Below are positions 1 to 8,750 of a stretch of DNA of 64,000 bases, piece by piece. Location of the stretch: NCBI RefSeq assembly GCF_016919405.1, contig NZ_CP070353.1:1-64000 (forward strand), given 5' to 3'. The notes beneath the pieces are model-generated. The model was given only the letters and a program-made list of their open reading frames with translations. It did no database searches and was not told where the DNA came from. Every line of letters begins with the position of its first letter. The first letter of the stretch is position 1. The DNA is from Ensifer sp. PDNC004. GTDB lineage: Bacteria; Pseudomonadota; Alphaproteobacteria; Rhizobiales; Rhizobiaceae. Position numbers and translations under genes: made by a program.

Positions 1-1
1 G

Positions 2-91
2 CAGATGCAAACTGGGTTCGACGAGTTTTCGCGCGTCGTGCTGCCGGGGCGCGTGAGCGAAATCAACAACGATCCTTATGCGGTGGGCTGA
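2..91 (+). CDS. C-terminal fragment of a phage structural protein (5' end outside window)
   Basis: Only the last 29 codons are visible, ending with TGA at 89-91, two bases before the ATG of the next tail gene. The tight spacing puts it in the same tail operon. In GTA-like and rhizobial siphophage tail modules the gene just upstream of the Dit-like protein usually encodes the tape measure protein, so that is the best positional guess. The visible residues carry no diagnostic motif, so this identity is inference only. Confidence 0.5.
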   Translation, partial: QMQTGFDEFSRVVLPGRVSEINNDPYAVG

Positions 92-93
92 TC

Positions 94-747
94 ATGGCAC
101 TTATCTTTCCGCGACCGGTTTCGGAGTTTGCTGACAAGCTTCGGCTGTCGTCGGTCAAGTTCTGGCTGGACGGGCAGGAGGAGTTCTCCGGGCTGGGTTC
201 CGGAGAGTTCCTGGCGGCCGACCTCGGGCCGAAAATCTGGAAGGCTGAGGTTTCGATCATGGACCTGCGCCATGCCGACGCTGCAGAGGTGCAGGCCCTG
301 ATCGAGAGCATGGATGGTTCCATCGGGACCTTCTATCTCTATGACCCTCGCAAGCAGTATCCGCGGCTCGATCCCGGCGGCGCCATCCTGAGCGCCGCCG
401 CTCCGGCCATCGCCTCGATCGGCGCCAACCGGAAATCGCTGACTGTTTCGGGGTTGCCGCCGGGCTACAAACTCTCGGTCGGCGATCTCTTCCACCACGA
501 CTACGGCAGCAACCCGGTGCGCCGGGCGCTTCATCGGGTCGCGGAATTGGCGATCGCAAATAGTGGCGGCACCACGAACACCTTCGAGGTTCGTCCGCAC
601 CTAAAGCCCGGCGCGGCGGTTGGGCAGGCAATCACCCTGATCAAGCCTGCCCCCAAGATGAAGATCATTCCCGGCTCGTTCGATCCCGGGACCGGCGAAA
701 ACGTCTTCACGACGGGCATGCGCTTCCAGGCGCAGCAGACGCCTTAA
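94..747 (+). CDS. Phage tail protein, Dit-like (DUF2460-like position)
   Basis: 217-residue protein that is probably part of the distal tail/baseplate ring. It lacks a signal peptide and membrane segments and has a mixed beta-rich composition. The stretch around residues 50-90 (Trp-Lys-Ala-Glu-Val, then an alpha-helical part, then Phe-Tyr-Leu-Tyr-Asp-Pro) resembles the pattern in distal-tail proteins where a strand precedes an F-x-L-Y-D-P turn. It stands first in a run of four genes whose sizes and order match the GTA baseplate genes (gp12 to gp15), which supports the role more than sequence does. The next gene begins nine bases after its stop. The family assignment is inference; involvement in the tail is fairly secure. 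Confidence 0.6.
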   Translation: MALIFPRPVSEFADKLRLSSVKFWLDGQEEFSGLGSGEFLAADLGPKIWKAEVSIMDLRHADAAEVQALIESMDGSIGTFYLYDPRKQYPRLDPGGAILSAAAPAIASIGANRKSLTVSGLPPGYKLSVGDLFHHDYGSNPVRRALHRVAELAIANSGGTTNTFEVRPHLKPGAAVGQAITLIKPAPKMKIIPGSFDPGTGENVFTTGMRFQAQQTP

Positions 748-756
748 GGAGCCGAC

Positions 757-1434
757 ATGGTTAGAGCAGTTGACGGCGCAACGTCTGCCTATGTGCAGGC
801 CCGCCAAGGCGTGATCCCGCGCAGCTTCGTCTGGATCACGGCGAAGAACCGCGCAACAGGCGCGCCGGAATCGATTGGTTTCTGGAATGGCGAGGATACG
901 GTCGACGTGACGGTGATGTCGGGTGAGACGGGCCTGCCGGTCACCCGCACCTATCACGCTTGGGGCTCGCTCTTGAGCGTCGGCCAGATTAAGCGCTCTC
1001 CGGAAGTCGCTATTCGCACGGTGCAGATCGCGCTTAGTCAGGTGAGTGCCGCCGTGCAGCAGGCGTTCCGGGGCTACAATACGCGGCTGGCGCCGATCGA
1101 GATCCACCGTGGATTTCTCGACCGCGAAAGCCATCAGCTGATCGCTCCGCCGGTCATCCAGCATTTCGGCTTCATCAACAAGGCGCCGATCAAGACACCG
1201 GCCAAGGGCGGCGAGGGCGGTGTCGCTGTCGAGGTCGTGTCGCATGCCCGTGTGCTGACGCGAACCAATCCGGCGAAACGGTCGGACGAAAGCCAGAAGC
1301 GCCGGGGCGGCGATCGTTTCCGCCGATACAGCGGCGTCGCCGGGCAATGGGAATTCTGGTGGGGCGAGCACAAGGGCACGATCACGCCTCCGAAGGCGTC
1401 CTCCAGCAATGAGCAGTTCAGGGGCGGCCAATGA
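757..1434 (+). CDS. Phage tail hub-like protein (DUF2163-like position)
   Basis: 225-residue protein, second in the tail-tip module. The ATG at 757 follows an AAGGAG ribosome binding site. The N-terminal two thirds are beta-rich. The C-terminal part (about 175-215) contains a basic Ser-Asp-Glu-Ser-Gln-Lys-Arg-Arg run followed by Phe-Trp-Trp-Gly; a conserved SD-x-x-Q element is common near the C-terminus of small baseplate hub proteins. The stop overlaps the start of the peptidase gene by four bases (ATGA), so the two are translationally coupled. By position it corresponds to GTA gp13, the hub protein that nucleates the tail tip. Direct homology is not certain from reading alone. Confidence 0.55.
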   Translation: MVRAVDGATSAYVQARQGVIPRSFVWITAKNRATGAPESIGFWNGEDTVDVTVMSGETGLPVTRTYHAWGSLLSVGQIKRSPEVAIRTVQIALSQVSAAVQQAFRGYNTRLAPIEIHRGFLDRESHQLIAPPVIQHFGFINKAPIKTPAKGGEGGVAVEVVSHARVLTRTNPAKRSDESQKRRGGDRFRRYSGVAGQWEFWWGEHKGTITPPKASSSNEQFRGGQ

Positions 1435-1850
1435 CGCGCTTTGACGACTGGTATCCGCGCCTTGTCGCCTATGTCTCGCGCGTGCGCTCCTTGCCGTTTG
1501 AATATGGCCGGCACGACTGCGCGCTGTTTGCTGCCGGCGCTGTCGAGGCCATGACGGGCAACGACCCGGCCGCCAAGCTGCGTGGCAAGTATTCGACGCT
1601 TGCCGGCGGGCTCAAGAAACTGCGCCGCCTCGGCTTCGATAATCACGCCGATTTTGCCGCCTCGATCCTGCCAGAAGTGATCGAAGGCCCAGCCTTCGGC
1701 CAGATCGGCGATATCGCGGCACTCGACCTCGGCGACGGCGCCTGGTCGCTCGGGCTGGTGCAGGGCTCGCGCATCTTTGTCACGCAACCCGATAGCGCCG
1801 GCCTCGGCACTGTCGACCTCCTCACGGCTTCTCGTCTCTTCCGGGTCTGA
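1431..1850 (+). CDS. DUF6950 family phage peptidase-like protein (NlpC/P60-like position)
   Basis: 139-residue protein with the features of DUF6950. It has an N-terminal Phe-Glu-Tyr-Gly-Arg-His-Asp-Cys-Ala-Leu-Phe motif (about residues 23-33), then Ala-Met-Thr-Gly-x-Asp-Pro and an Arg-Gly-Lys-Tyr. The Cys in H-D-C is placed like the nucleophile of NlpC/P60 cell-wall peptidases. In tail modules this slot is held by a tail-tip cysteine peptidase that locally opens peptidoglycan during DNA entry. A catalytic His is not obvious, so activity is unproven. It overlaps the upstream hub gene by four bases and is followed six bases later by the giant tail protein. Confidence 0.75.
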   Translation: MTRFDDWYPRLVAYVSRVRSLPFEYGRHDCALFAAGAVEAMTGNDPAAKLRGKYSTLAGGLKKLRRLGFDNHADFAASILPEVIEGPAFGQIGDIAALDLGDGAWSLGLVQGSRIFVTQPDSAGLGTVDLLTASRLFRV

Positions 1851-1856
1851 TCCTCC

Positions 1857-4800
1857 ATGCGTCTTTCCGTGCTGCTGCTGGCGGGCTGGTTCCTGCTGGC
1901 AACGACCTCTCATGCTTATGCCGATCCGGTTTCCGCGATCGTCGGCATCATCAGCGCCGTGGCAAAGATCGGCACGATCGGGCAACTGGTGCTCGGCGTC
2001 GCGTTCAAGGTCGGAACGTCGCTGCTGGCGCGTGCGCGCGGGAAAAGGGAAGATCAGCGCCCGGCAGGCGTGAAGGGCTCGATGACCGTCGGGGGTGACA
2101 ACCCGATGTCGTTCATCATTGGCACCTATGCGACGGCCGGCCAACTTGAATATGTGAACTCCTACGGGAAGGCCGGCAAGACGCCGAATGCCTACCTGGT
2201 GCAGGTGGTTTCTCTTTCCGATCTCCCGATTTCCGGCATGTCGAGCGCCGTCTGGATCAACGGCGAGAAGTGCACGATCGACTGGAATGCCGCGCCGACC
2301 GACGCGGGTTATCCGGTGCTGCAGTATCGTCAGAACGGTACGGATCATCTGTGGGTGCGGTTCCGCGATGGAACCCAGACGGCGGTCGATCCTTACCTGT
2401 CCAGCACCTTCGGCGCTGATGCGACGCGCCCCTGGCTTGCCGACATGATCGGCCGGGGTGTCGCTTATGCGATCGTCACGGCGCGCGTTAATCGCGAGGT
2501 GATGACGAGCCCGCCGCGCTGCAAGTTCGTGCTTCAGGGCATCAAGTTCTATGACCTTCGCAAGGACACGACGGCCGGCGGCTCCGGTCCGCATCGCTGG
2601 GGCGACTACTCGACCTATGAGTGGAGCGACAACACCAAGGTTGCGCAATACAACCTGCTGCGCGGTCTCTCCTATAATGGCGAGTGGTTCTATGGAGGGC
2701 AGAGCCTTGCGGCGTTTCAGCTGCCGGCATCCAACTGGATGGCGGCGATGAACGAGTGCGACCGGCAGGTGGCGGTTGCGGCCGGCGGCACGGAAAAGCA
2801 GTTCCGTTGCGGCGCCGAGATCGCGTTGAACTATCAGCCGATCGAGGCGATCAAGGAACTCGACAAGAGCTGCAACGGCCGAACTGCCGAGCTTGGCGGC
2901 ATCTACAAGACCATCTGCGGCATGCCGGGATTGCCGGTCTACTCGTTCACCGACGACGATATCGTCATCACGAGCGAGCAGCAGCAGGACCCGTATCCGG
3001 CGCACCCGCAGACTTATAACGGCGCTCACGCGAGCTATCCGGAGCCTGCTGAAGATTGGGCGATGAAGGATGCGCCACCGCGCTACAATGCAGCCTACGA
3101 GGCTGCCGATGACGACCAACGCCTGATTGCGGATCTCAGCTACCCGATGGTGCCCTATGGCACGCAGGTGCAGCGGCTGATGTATGCGGCGATCGAGGAA
3201 GAGCGCCGTTTCATCTCGCATACCGGCACTCTCCCGCCGGAAGCGTGGTTGCTCGAACCGCTCGATGCGATCGCCTGGACGTCGGCCCGCAATGGCTATG
3301 ATGGCAAGCTGTTCCTGCTTGGCGACATGGACGATCTGCCCGGCGTCAACCAGGTGGTGGCTTTCCGTGAACTGGACCCGGCCGATTACAGCTGGTCGTC
3401 GGACAGGGAGCTGCCGGTCTCGGTCGGCCCGACCGGACCGATCGTGCCGCCGCCGCAAGTGATGACTGGCTGGGCGGTAGAGCCCTACGAAAACGCGCGC
3501 CGGCCATCTATCAAGGTAAGTTGCGCACCGGATCAGGATGACGTGAAGAACGTGCTGGTCGAGGTTCGCCTTAAAACGTCGCAGGAAGTGGTCTACCAGA
3601 GCGATGCTATTTCGTATGCGCCACCCTATGCGTGGGTTTTACCGGGAACATTCCTTCCGAACACGCAGTATGAGGTGCGCGGCAGGTTCGTGCCGTACTC
3701 AAATCGGCCAACCGAATGGTCGGACTGGAAAACCGTCACGACGCCGAACGCTCTGATCACCGCCGTCGATATCCTCGACAACTCGATCATTGCCCAGAAG
3801 ATCGCCGACGCCGCTGTGACGGCCGAGAAGATCATGAACGAGGCCGTGACGAGCCTCAAAATTGCCGAGCGGGCGGTGTCGTCGGCGAAGATCGCCGTTG
3901 GAGCCATCACCGAGGAGCTGGTCGCGAACGGTGCGATCTCGGCCGGCAAGATAGCCGAGCAGGCGATCGGGCTGACGAAGTTTGCCGCCGGCATCACGCC
4001 GGTCGAGATCATCTCTGGCGCGCTGCCGACGACCGGCAACTTTGAGGGTCGGCAGGCGTTCTTCAACGGCAAGCTTTACCGTTTCACGGGCGGCAATTGG
4101 ACGTCCGCGACGGCTGCCGGCGATGTCGTCGGGCAGATCACGGGAACGCAGATCGCCGACGATGCCGTTACCTCGCCGAAGATTGCGGCGAACGCGATCA
4201 CGGCTTCGGAGCTGGCGGCCTTCTCTGTCGTCGCCGGCAAGGTCGCGGCGGCGGCGATCGGCGCGACCGAGATTCAGGCGGCGGCGATCACCGCCGACAA
4301 GATGGCAGTCGGCAAGGGCAAGAACCTGCTGCGCAACACCGAATTCTATGGTGCCTGGCAGGGCTGGTTGACGTGGAACCAGAACGGCATCGCCAACCGG
4401 GCGTTCACCTTCAATCTCGCCGGAGATCCGTGGGCGCTGGCGACGCAGCCGCGCACTATGGTGCTCGGCCAGAACGACGCAAACGCCGATCCAAGCGTGC
4501 TGCAGGTGGCGACCGGGAGAACCTTGTCTGTCATCGCCGGCAAGCGCTATGAAGCGTTCATCTTTGTCGCGGCGCACCGGTGCCCCGCCTACATCGGCAT
4601 TTCGTGGTTCGACGCGGCTGGCAACTTCATCTCCGAGAGCGTCTCGTCGGCCTATAGCGGCTCGTTCGGCGGGACAGCCCTCTCGGGTTATTACCAGCTC
4701 GGGCTGATGGCGACCGCGCCGGCCAATGCCGTCGTTGCCGAACTCTACATCCGCAAGCAGCCGACGGTCGCGGGCAATGCCAACAGCTATGTCTTCGTCG

Positions 4801-5735
4801 TGCGGCCGTATTTCGGCGAGGCCGGCCCCAACCAGGTCACCTATTCCGACTGGGAGCCGGGCGGCTTCACCTTCATCGGTCCCGATTACCTCGCGACCGG
4901 CGCGGTGATTGCCGACAAGGTTGCGGCAGGGGCGATCACGACAGAGAAGCTGAATGCGGCCTCGGTCACCGCCGACAAGATCGCCTTCGGCGCGATCACC
5001 GGCGACAAGATCATGGCCGCTGCAATCACCGGCGAGAAGATTGCCGCCGGCAGTGTGGGCGCCAACCATATCGCCGCCAACTCGATCACCGCCAAACAGC
5101 TCGTGCTGACGGACTTCTCGAACATCATCGTCAACGACTTCACGACGGGGCTTACCGATGGGTGGACGCTCTACGGTCAGAACAAGGGCATCTTCAACAG
5201 CGCCGCCGAAGCGGGTGCTGACTATGGCGGCTGGCGCGTCTATGGCGACGAGCGCAACGTTGCGATCTCGGCGGTCTACCCCTGCCAGGCCGGCGACGTG
5301 TTTTTCGCTTCAGTCTGGTGCTGGAACTGGGTGTCGACCTATCCGGCCTATCTGTCGATTGAGTTCCTGGACGAGGCCAGCGGTTCGTCGCAATTCGCCA
5401 CGGTTTCGTCTGTGCCGGCGAACACCGGCTGGGTGAAGCTCAGCGGCCGCGTGACCGCGCCGAGCGGCAAGAGCAAGATGCGCATGTTCCTGATCACCGA
5501 TCGGCCGTGGGGTGTCTATGGCAACCCGGTCCATTGGTCGAAGCCGGTGCTGCGCCGCGCGGCATCGGCCGAGCTGATCGTCGACGGCTCGATCACGGCC
5601 AACAAACTCAGCGTCAATAGCCTTTCGGCTATCTCGGCCAGCTTCGGCGATGCCTACTTCTCGGGCGTGGCCCGTAGCGTCAATGGCAAGCTTTTGATCG
5701 ACTTCAACACTGGTGGGATTGAGGGCTTTACCTGA
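1857..5735 (+). CDS. Central tail/host-specificity protein, very long (1292 aa)
   Basis: 1292 residues and the largest gene of the window, filling the GTA gp15 / lambda J-like position. The N-terminus has a hydrophobic stretch (about 3-22) that looks like a signal peptide but is also common in tail-tip proteins. A fibronectin-like beta segment lies near 530-630. Three blocks of a short pseudo-repeat of type A-I-T-A-D-K-I-A occur near 640-720, 770-825 and 1015-1085, alternating with two jelly-roll-like, Trp-rich blocks near 825-1005 and 1085-1230 that look carbohydrate binding. The repeats probably form trimeric fibre shafts and the blocks bind surface polysaccharide. Its TGA overlaps the next ATG. 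The tail role is secure; the exact receptor is unknown. Confidence 0.8.
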   Translation: MRLSVLLLAGWFLLATTSHAYADPVSAIVGIISAVAKIGTIGQLVLGVAFKVGTSLLARARGKREDQRPAGVKGSMTVGGDNPMSFIIGTYATAGQLEYVNSYGKAGKTPNAYLVQVVSLSDLPISGMSSAVWINGEKCTIDWNAAPTDAGYPVLQYRQNGTDHLWVRFRDGTQTAVDPYLSSTFGADATRPWLADMIGRGVAYAIVTARVNREVMTSPPRCKFVLQGIKFYDLRKDTTAGGSGPHRWGDYSTYEWSDNTKVAQYNLLRGLSYNGEWFYGGQSLAAFQLPASNWMAAMNECDRQVAVAAGGTEKQFRCGAEIALNYQPIEAIKELDKSCNGRTAELGGIYKTICGMPGLPVYSFTDDDIVITSEQQQDPYPAHPQTYNGAHASYPEPAEDWAMKDAPPRYNAAYEAADDDQRLIADLSYPMVPYGTQVQRLMYAAIEEERRFISHTGTLPPEAWLLEPLDAIAWTSARNGYDGKLFLLGDMDDLPGVNQVVAFRELDPADYSWSSDRELPVSVGPTGPIVPPPQVMTGWAVEPYENARRPSIKVSCAPDQDDVKNVLVEVRLKTSQEVVYQSDAISYAPPYAWVLPGTFLPNTQYEVRGRFVPYSNRPTEWSDWKTVTTPNALITAVDILDNSIIAQKIADAAVTAEKIMNEAVTSLKIAERAVSSAKIAVGAITEELVANGAISAGKIAEQAIGLTKFAAGITPVEIISGALPTTGNFEGRQAFFNGKLYRFTGGNWTSATAAGDVVGQITGTQIADDAVTSPKIAANAITASELAAFSVVAGKVAAAAIGATEIQAAAITADKMAVGKGKNLLRNTEFYGAWQGWLTWNQNGIANRAFTFNLAGDPWALATQPRTMVLGQNDANADPSVLQVATGRTLSVIAGKRYEAFIFVAAHRCPAYIGISWFDAAGNFISESVSSAYSGSFGGTALSGYYQLGLMATAPANAVVAELYIRKQPTVAGNANSYVFVVRPYFGEAGPNQVTYSDWEPGGFTFIGPDYLATGAVIADKVAAGAITTEKLNAASVTADKIAFGAITGDKIMAAAITGEKIAAGSVGANHIAANSITAKQLVLTDFSNIIVNDFTTGLTDGWTLYGQNKGIFNSAAEAGADYGGWRVYGDERNVAISAVYPCQAGDVFFASVWCWNWVSTYPAYLSIEFLDEASGSSQFATVSSVPANTGWVKLSGRVTAPSGKSKMRMFLITDRPWGVYGNPVHWSKPVLRRAASAELIVDGSITANKLSVNSLSAISASFGDAYFSGVARSVNGKLLIDFNTGGIEGFT

Positions 5736-7276
5736 TGGCGCGCTGGCGAATTGGCAACGACTACACCGGCTCGGCCGCCGTCAAGGTCATGAAGAACAAT
5801 GCCGACGATCCCTATTCGACGCCGGACAGCGAGCGCTGGAAGTTTCTCTACAACAGCAAACTTCCAAAGGTGAACATCGCCGACATGGAGCTTTGCAACG
5901 TCATATCGCGGCCGGGGCTCAACGATGGCGCGGTCTATAACTATCACCCGGCCGGCTCGAATTCGAGCAACTACCAGAAGTGCGAGGGCTCGGGCGGCGG
6001 TATGAGTGAGTGGTTCTACCGCAACTCGGCATTCCCGACCTTGCGTTACAACGTTCCGCTTTTCGACTGGAAGGCCAAGAAGGGTGGCGGCAGCAATCGC
6101 TACAATCAACAGATGGTCCATTGGACCGACAGCGGTTCCTACTATCGCGGCCAGGGCGGCTTTTATGCGGTCGGGAACTATGCGCAGGTGGGCTGGGTCG
6201 AGGGTTTCACAGGCTCGGTCAGCCAGTACGGTTCAATGGCCTACGGAGCACTGACCAGGATTACAGCACGCGATACCATCGACGCCTTCAACAAGTTCCT
6301 GTCGCGCGACAAGCGCCTGATCGTTTGGAACCTGCCGGGAAATAATGTCCCCTTGGACGAAGCCGCGCCGCTGGCGCCAAACGGCACCAAGACCTTCAAG
6401 ATCACGCCGCAGGCCCTCGTCATCGCAAAGCCCGGCTTCCACGTCGACACGGCGACCCCGGCGCAACTCGCGATCGACACGTCGCGCATTCCGGTGAAGG
6501 TGATTGCCGCTGCTGACATCGCGCTTCCCGCTGGCATTAGCTTCTATGAAACCGGCATCCCGCTTCCGGACATGGTGGCGCTGGATGTCCACTTCTACAA
6601 CGGCTCGGTGATCAACTACCCTTCATCGCCGGTCGATCTCGACTTCGGTGCGGAGTACTGGTTCGACGGCACCAAGATCTATTTTGCAGCCAGCCAGGCG
6701 ATGCGGGCGCGCTTCTTCCTCTACCTTGAAGACAACAGCCCGCCGACGAGCGGCGGCAACAGAGTTTGGCGCACTTTCACGGAGAACGGCGTCGCCGTCT
6801 TCCAGCTACTTCGGCCCGGCTCGGCCAATCCGCCGAACTGGAACGACATCTACGTCGATACGCGTTGGCCGCAGGTGCAGATCCTCGCAGAGGGCTACTT
6901 CAATGTCGCCGCCGGCAACGACGTGATCGTGGATGTGGCTTTCGACGGGACCGGCATGTTCCCAATGGTCAAATACCTGACCGCCCACGGCGGTGGCTCC
7001 TATCAAACCCTCGGTTTCACGGTCAGCGGCTCGTGGAATGCCATGTATCGTCTGCCGTTCGTGAAGCGCCTGAAGTACATCTACAACGGCAACCAGTACC
7101 ATGCTGGTGAAAGCACTTATTGCGAACTGACGGCCAACAACGCCCGGTTCCACACCTTCGCGGGCAATGTCGGCGACTACTACAATCGCGGCGATAGCCC
7201 CGGAAACTGGCGCACGTCCGGTGCCTATGCTCCCAGCGGCATCCGCTACTACATCTTCGGCATCCCCCAACCCTAA
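5735..7276 (+). CDS. Large tail-associated protein, probable receptor-binding component
   Basis: 513-residue protein whose ATG overlaps the stop of the long tail protein (ATGA), so it is co-translated with it. It has no signal peptide, membrane segment or recognisable catalytic motif. The composition is beta-rich with many Gly, Asn, Tyr and Trp residues, and the C-terminal third contains Gly-Asn-Gln-Tyr-His and Tyr-Tyr-Asn-Arg-Gly turns typical of carbohydrate-contacting tail tips. I do not recognise a family. Position directly after the central fibre and before small assembly-type proteins suggests a distal fibre or receptor-binding protein. Confidence 0.6.
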   Translation: MARWRIGNDYTGSAAVKVMKNNADDPYSTPDSERWKFLYNSKLPKVNIADMELCNVISRPGLNDGAVYNYHPAGSNSSNYQKCEGSGGGMSEWFYRNSAFPTLRYNVPLFDWKAKKGGGSNRYNQQMVHWTDSGSYYRGQGGFYAVGNYAQVGWVEGFTGSVSQYGSMAYGALTRITARDTIDAFNKFLSRDKRLIVWNLPGNNVPLDEAAPLAPNGTKTFKITPQALVIAKPGFHVDTATPAQLAIDTSRIPVKVIAAADIALPAGISFYETGIPLPDMVALDVHFYNGSVINYPSSPVDLDFGAEYWFDGTKIYFAASQAMRARFFLYLEDNSPPTSGGNRVWRTFTENGVAVFQLLRPGSANPPNWNDIYVDTRWPQVQILAEGYFNVAAGNDVIVDVAFDGTGMFPMVKYLTAHGGGSYQTLGFTVSGSWNAMYRLPFVKRLKYIYNGNQYHAGESTYCELTANNARFHTFAGNVGDYYNRGDSPGNWRTSGAYAPSGIRYYIFGIPQP

Positions 7277-7286
7277 GGAAACCCGC

Positions 7287-7970
7287 ATGTACAGCATTGA
7301 GAACAGCTACCACCCGATGATGGAAGCGCTTCATGCCGCGATGGCGGCCGGGACCATCCATCGCTCGATGGCGGCCACCGCCTGGTGGCTCGGCCGACAG
7401 CAGATCATGAACGAGCGCGAGTACTGGTTTCAGGTCGCCGGCCGGGTGACATCGCTGCTGCCGGCCGCCGATCGGGACGCGATCGTCGCGCAACTCGGCA
7501 AGCAGGAAGACACCTATGTCGATAGTCCGGTGTCGGCCTGGCCGCCCTTGCCGTCGGGACTGGCAAGCTTGTTCGCGTCCTGGGACCCGATCTTGCCCGC
7601 TCCGGATCTCGCCGTGCTGCGCGCCGACGCCATTCGCAAGATCGACTGGGAAGCAGAGAAGTATCGGGAGAACTTCATCACGCCCGGCTCTGGCCAGGTC
7701 ATGGCCTACCAACAGAAGCTTGCCGAGGCGCGTGCGGCCGTCACCGATCCGCCGGCACCCACAAGCGAGATCCCGCATATCGTCGCCGAGGCCGCGATCG
7801 ACGGCGTCACGGTCGCGACAAAGGCTGCCGAAATCATCGCGACCTTTGAGCAATGGCAGACCGTCTCGGCCGGTATCGAGGCCAGGCGCCTCGGGGCGAA
7901 GAAGGCCGTGGCGGAAGCAACCACAGCCGAGGCGATCGCCTCTGCCGCAATCGTCAACTATGGAGCCTGA
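7287..7970 (+). CDS. Phage protein, possible tail-fibre assembly factor
   Basis: 227 residues from ATG 7287, which follows an AAGGAAA ribosome binding site; in-frame codons further upstream lie inside the preceding gene. The N-terminal half has Trp-rich helical segments. The C-terminal half is an Ala/Glu-rich helix bundle, beginning near a Tyr-Gln-Gln-Lys-Leu-Ala-Glu-Ala stretch at about residue 138, of the kind found at the C-terminus of tail-fibre assembly proteins. No enzyme motif is seen. The gene immediately follows the fibre gene, the usual place for a fibre chaperone. Assignment is by context and composition. Confidence 0.5.
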   Translation: MYSIENSYHPMMEALHAAMAAGTIHRSMAATAWWLGRQQIMNEREYWFQVAGRVTSLLPAADRDAIVAQLGKQEDTYVDSPVSAWPPLPSGLASLFASWDPILPAPDLAVLRADAIRKIDWEAEKYRENFITPGSGQVMAYQQKLAEARAAVTDPPAPTSEIPHIVAEAAIDGVTVATKAAEIIATFEQWQTVSAGIEARRLGAKKAVAEATTAEAIASAAIVNYGA

Positions 7971-7971
7971 A

Positions 7972-8217
7972 ATGTCCTCGCTCGCAGCATCCCTGAAGAA
8001 GCAGCTCGCTCTTGCCCTGGAGGAGAATGAGCGCCACGCGACCAGCCTGGACACGGTCGTCGCCGCGCTGAACGAGACGTTATCGGCCCTCGAAAAGCAC
8101 GAGCCCGATTTCGTCATGGTTATGCGGGCGCGATTTGGGGCGGCGCAAGCGTCCCCGACCTGGCATGAGACAAGTGAGGCGGCGCCCCTTCAGGGCAAGC
8201 CTAGCCTGCATACTTGA
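7972..8217 (+). CDS. Small coiled-coil phage protein of unknown function
   Basis: 81 residues. ATG 7972 has a GGAG site six bases upstream, inside the end of the previous gene, and starts two bases after that gene's stop codon. Residues 1-45 are an amphipathic Ala/Leu/Glu helix likely to form a coiled coil; the rest is short and unstructured-looking. It is the last gene of the plus-strand tail operon. Its 3' end overlaps the convergent membrane-protein gene by 17 bases. Function not recognised. Confidence 0.5.
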   Translation: MSSLAASLKKQLALALEENERHATSLDTVVAALNETLSALEKHEPDFVMVMRARFGAAQASPTWHETSEAAPLQGKPSLHT

Positions 8218-8521
8218 TCAAAAGGGCCACGACTGCGACGACGCCGGCCGTGGGCCAAAAGTCCGTCGCCTGATCCCAACTCCATCGCCACATCAAATAG
8301 CCTTTGAGATGTGGCGGCCGCATCTTCACGCTGGTCTCATAATCGCGTTTTTCTCGGCCGTGAAAGTGACCGGCCGAGAAGGCGAGGCCGAGCAAAAATG
8401 CTGTCTTAAAGGGAAAGGCGACCATGAACAGCACGGCGACGATCACGGCCATAACCAGAGCTTCGACGATGTGGCCGAGCCAATCCCAATGCTTCTGAAT
8501 GTAGTCCCAATCGATCTTCAT
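8201..8521 (-). CDS. Small two-helix membrane protein in phage lysis region
   Basis: 106 residues from ATG 8521. A first hydrophobic segment lies at about residues 18-48 (long enough for a bent or paired crossing) and another near the C-terminus (about 88-104). A His-Phe-His-Gly-Arg-Glu turn and Trp-rich stretches lie between them. It is encoded opposite to the tail and lysis genes and sits between them. Membrane topology suggests a role in lysis or exclusion, but no family is recognised. No strong ribosome binding site precedes the ATG, so the start is uncertain. Confidence 0.5.
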   Translation of the reverse strand: MKIDWDYIQKHWDWLGHIVEALVMAVIVAVLFMVAFPFKTAFLLGLAFSAGHFHGREKRDYETSVKMRPPHLKGYLMWRWSWDQATDFWPTAGVVAVVALLIKYAG

Positions 8522-8556
8522 TGGGAATGAACGATATTCGGCCGCCGACGTTCCAA

Positions 8557-8682
8557 TTAGATCGCTCGCGTCACCACCTGAGCCGCGACCGACACCAGCA
8601 AGGCCGCCAGTGCGACGGCCGTTCCAAATCGCGCAATCTTCATTCGGCGCCCGCGTGCGCCATCCCAATCATAGCCCATCAT
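8557..8682 (-). CDS. Very small membrane peptide (41 aa), hypothetical
   Basis: ATG-ATG start at 8682/8679 preceded by a GGGGGA ribosome binding site on the minus strand, ending at TAA 8557-8559. The peptide has a basic N-terminal part and one hydrophobic helix (about residues 20-38), so it is a plausible single-span membrane peptide. It lies 35 bases upstream of the 106-residue membrane gene in the same direction and may form an operon with it. Coding status rests on the start context and hydrophobic pattern only. Confidence 0.4.
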   Translation of the reverse strand: MMGYDWDGARGRRMKIARFGTAVALAALLVSVAAQVVTRAI

Positions 8683-8750
8683 GTTCCCCCAGCCGGCATC
8701 ATGCCGCGCCTTGAATGGTGGCCTGTTTTCCTAACTAAGAGGTAAATCCG

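Noticed and set aside
1134..3458. Long open frame antisense to the tail genes (about 770 codons)
   Set aside because: It is a GC-rich shadow of the coding strand: no ribosome binding site, Arg/Ala/His-rich composition, no domain, and the plus strand carries clear tail genes.
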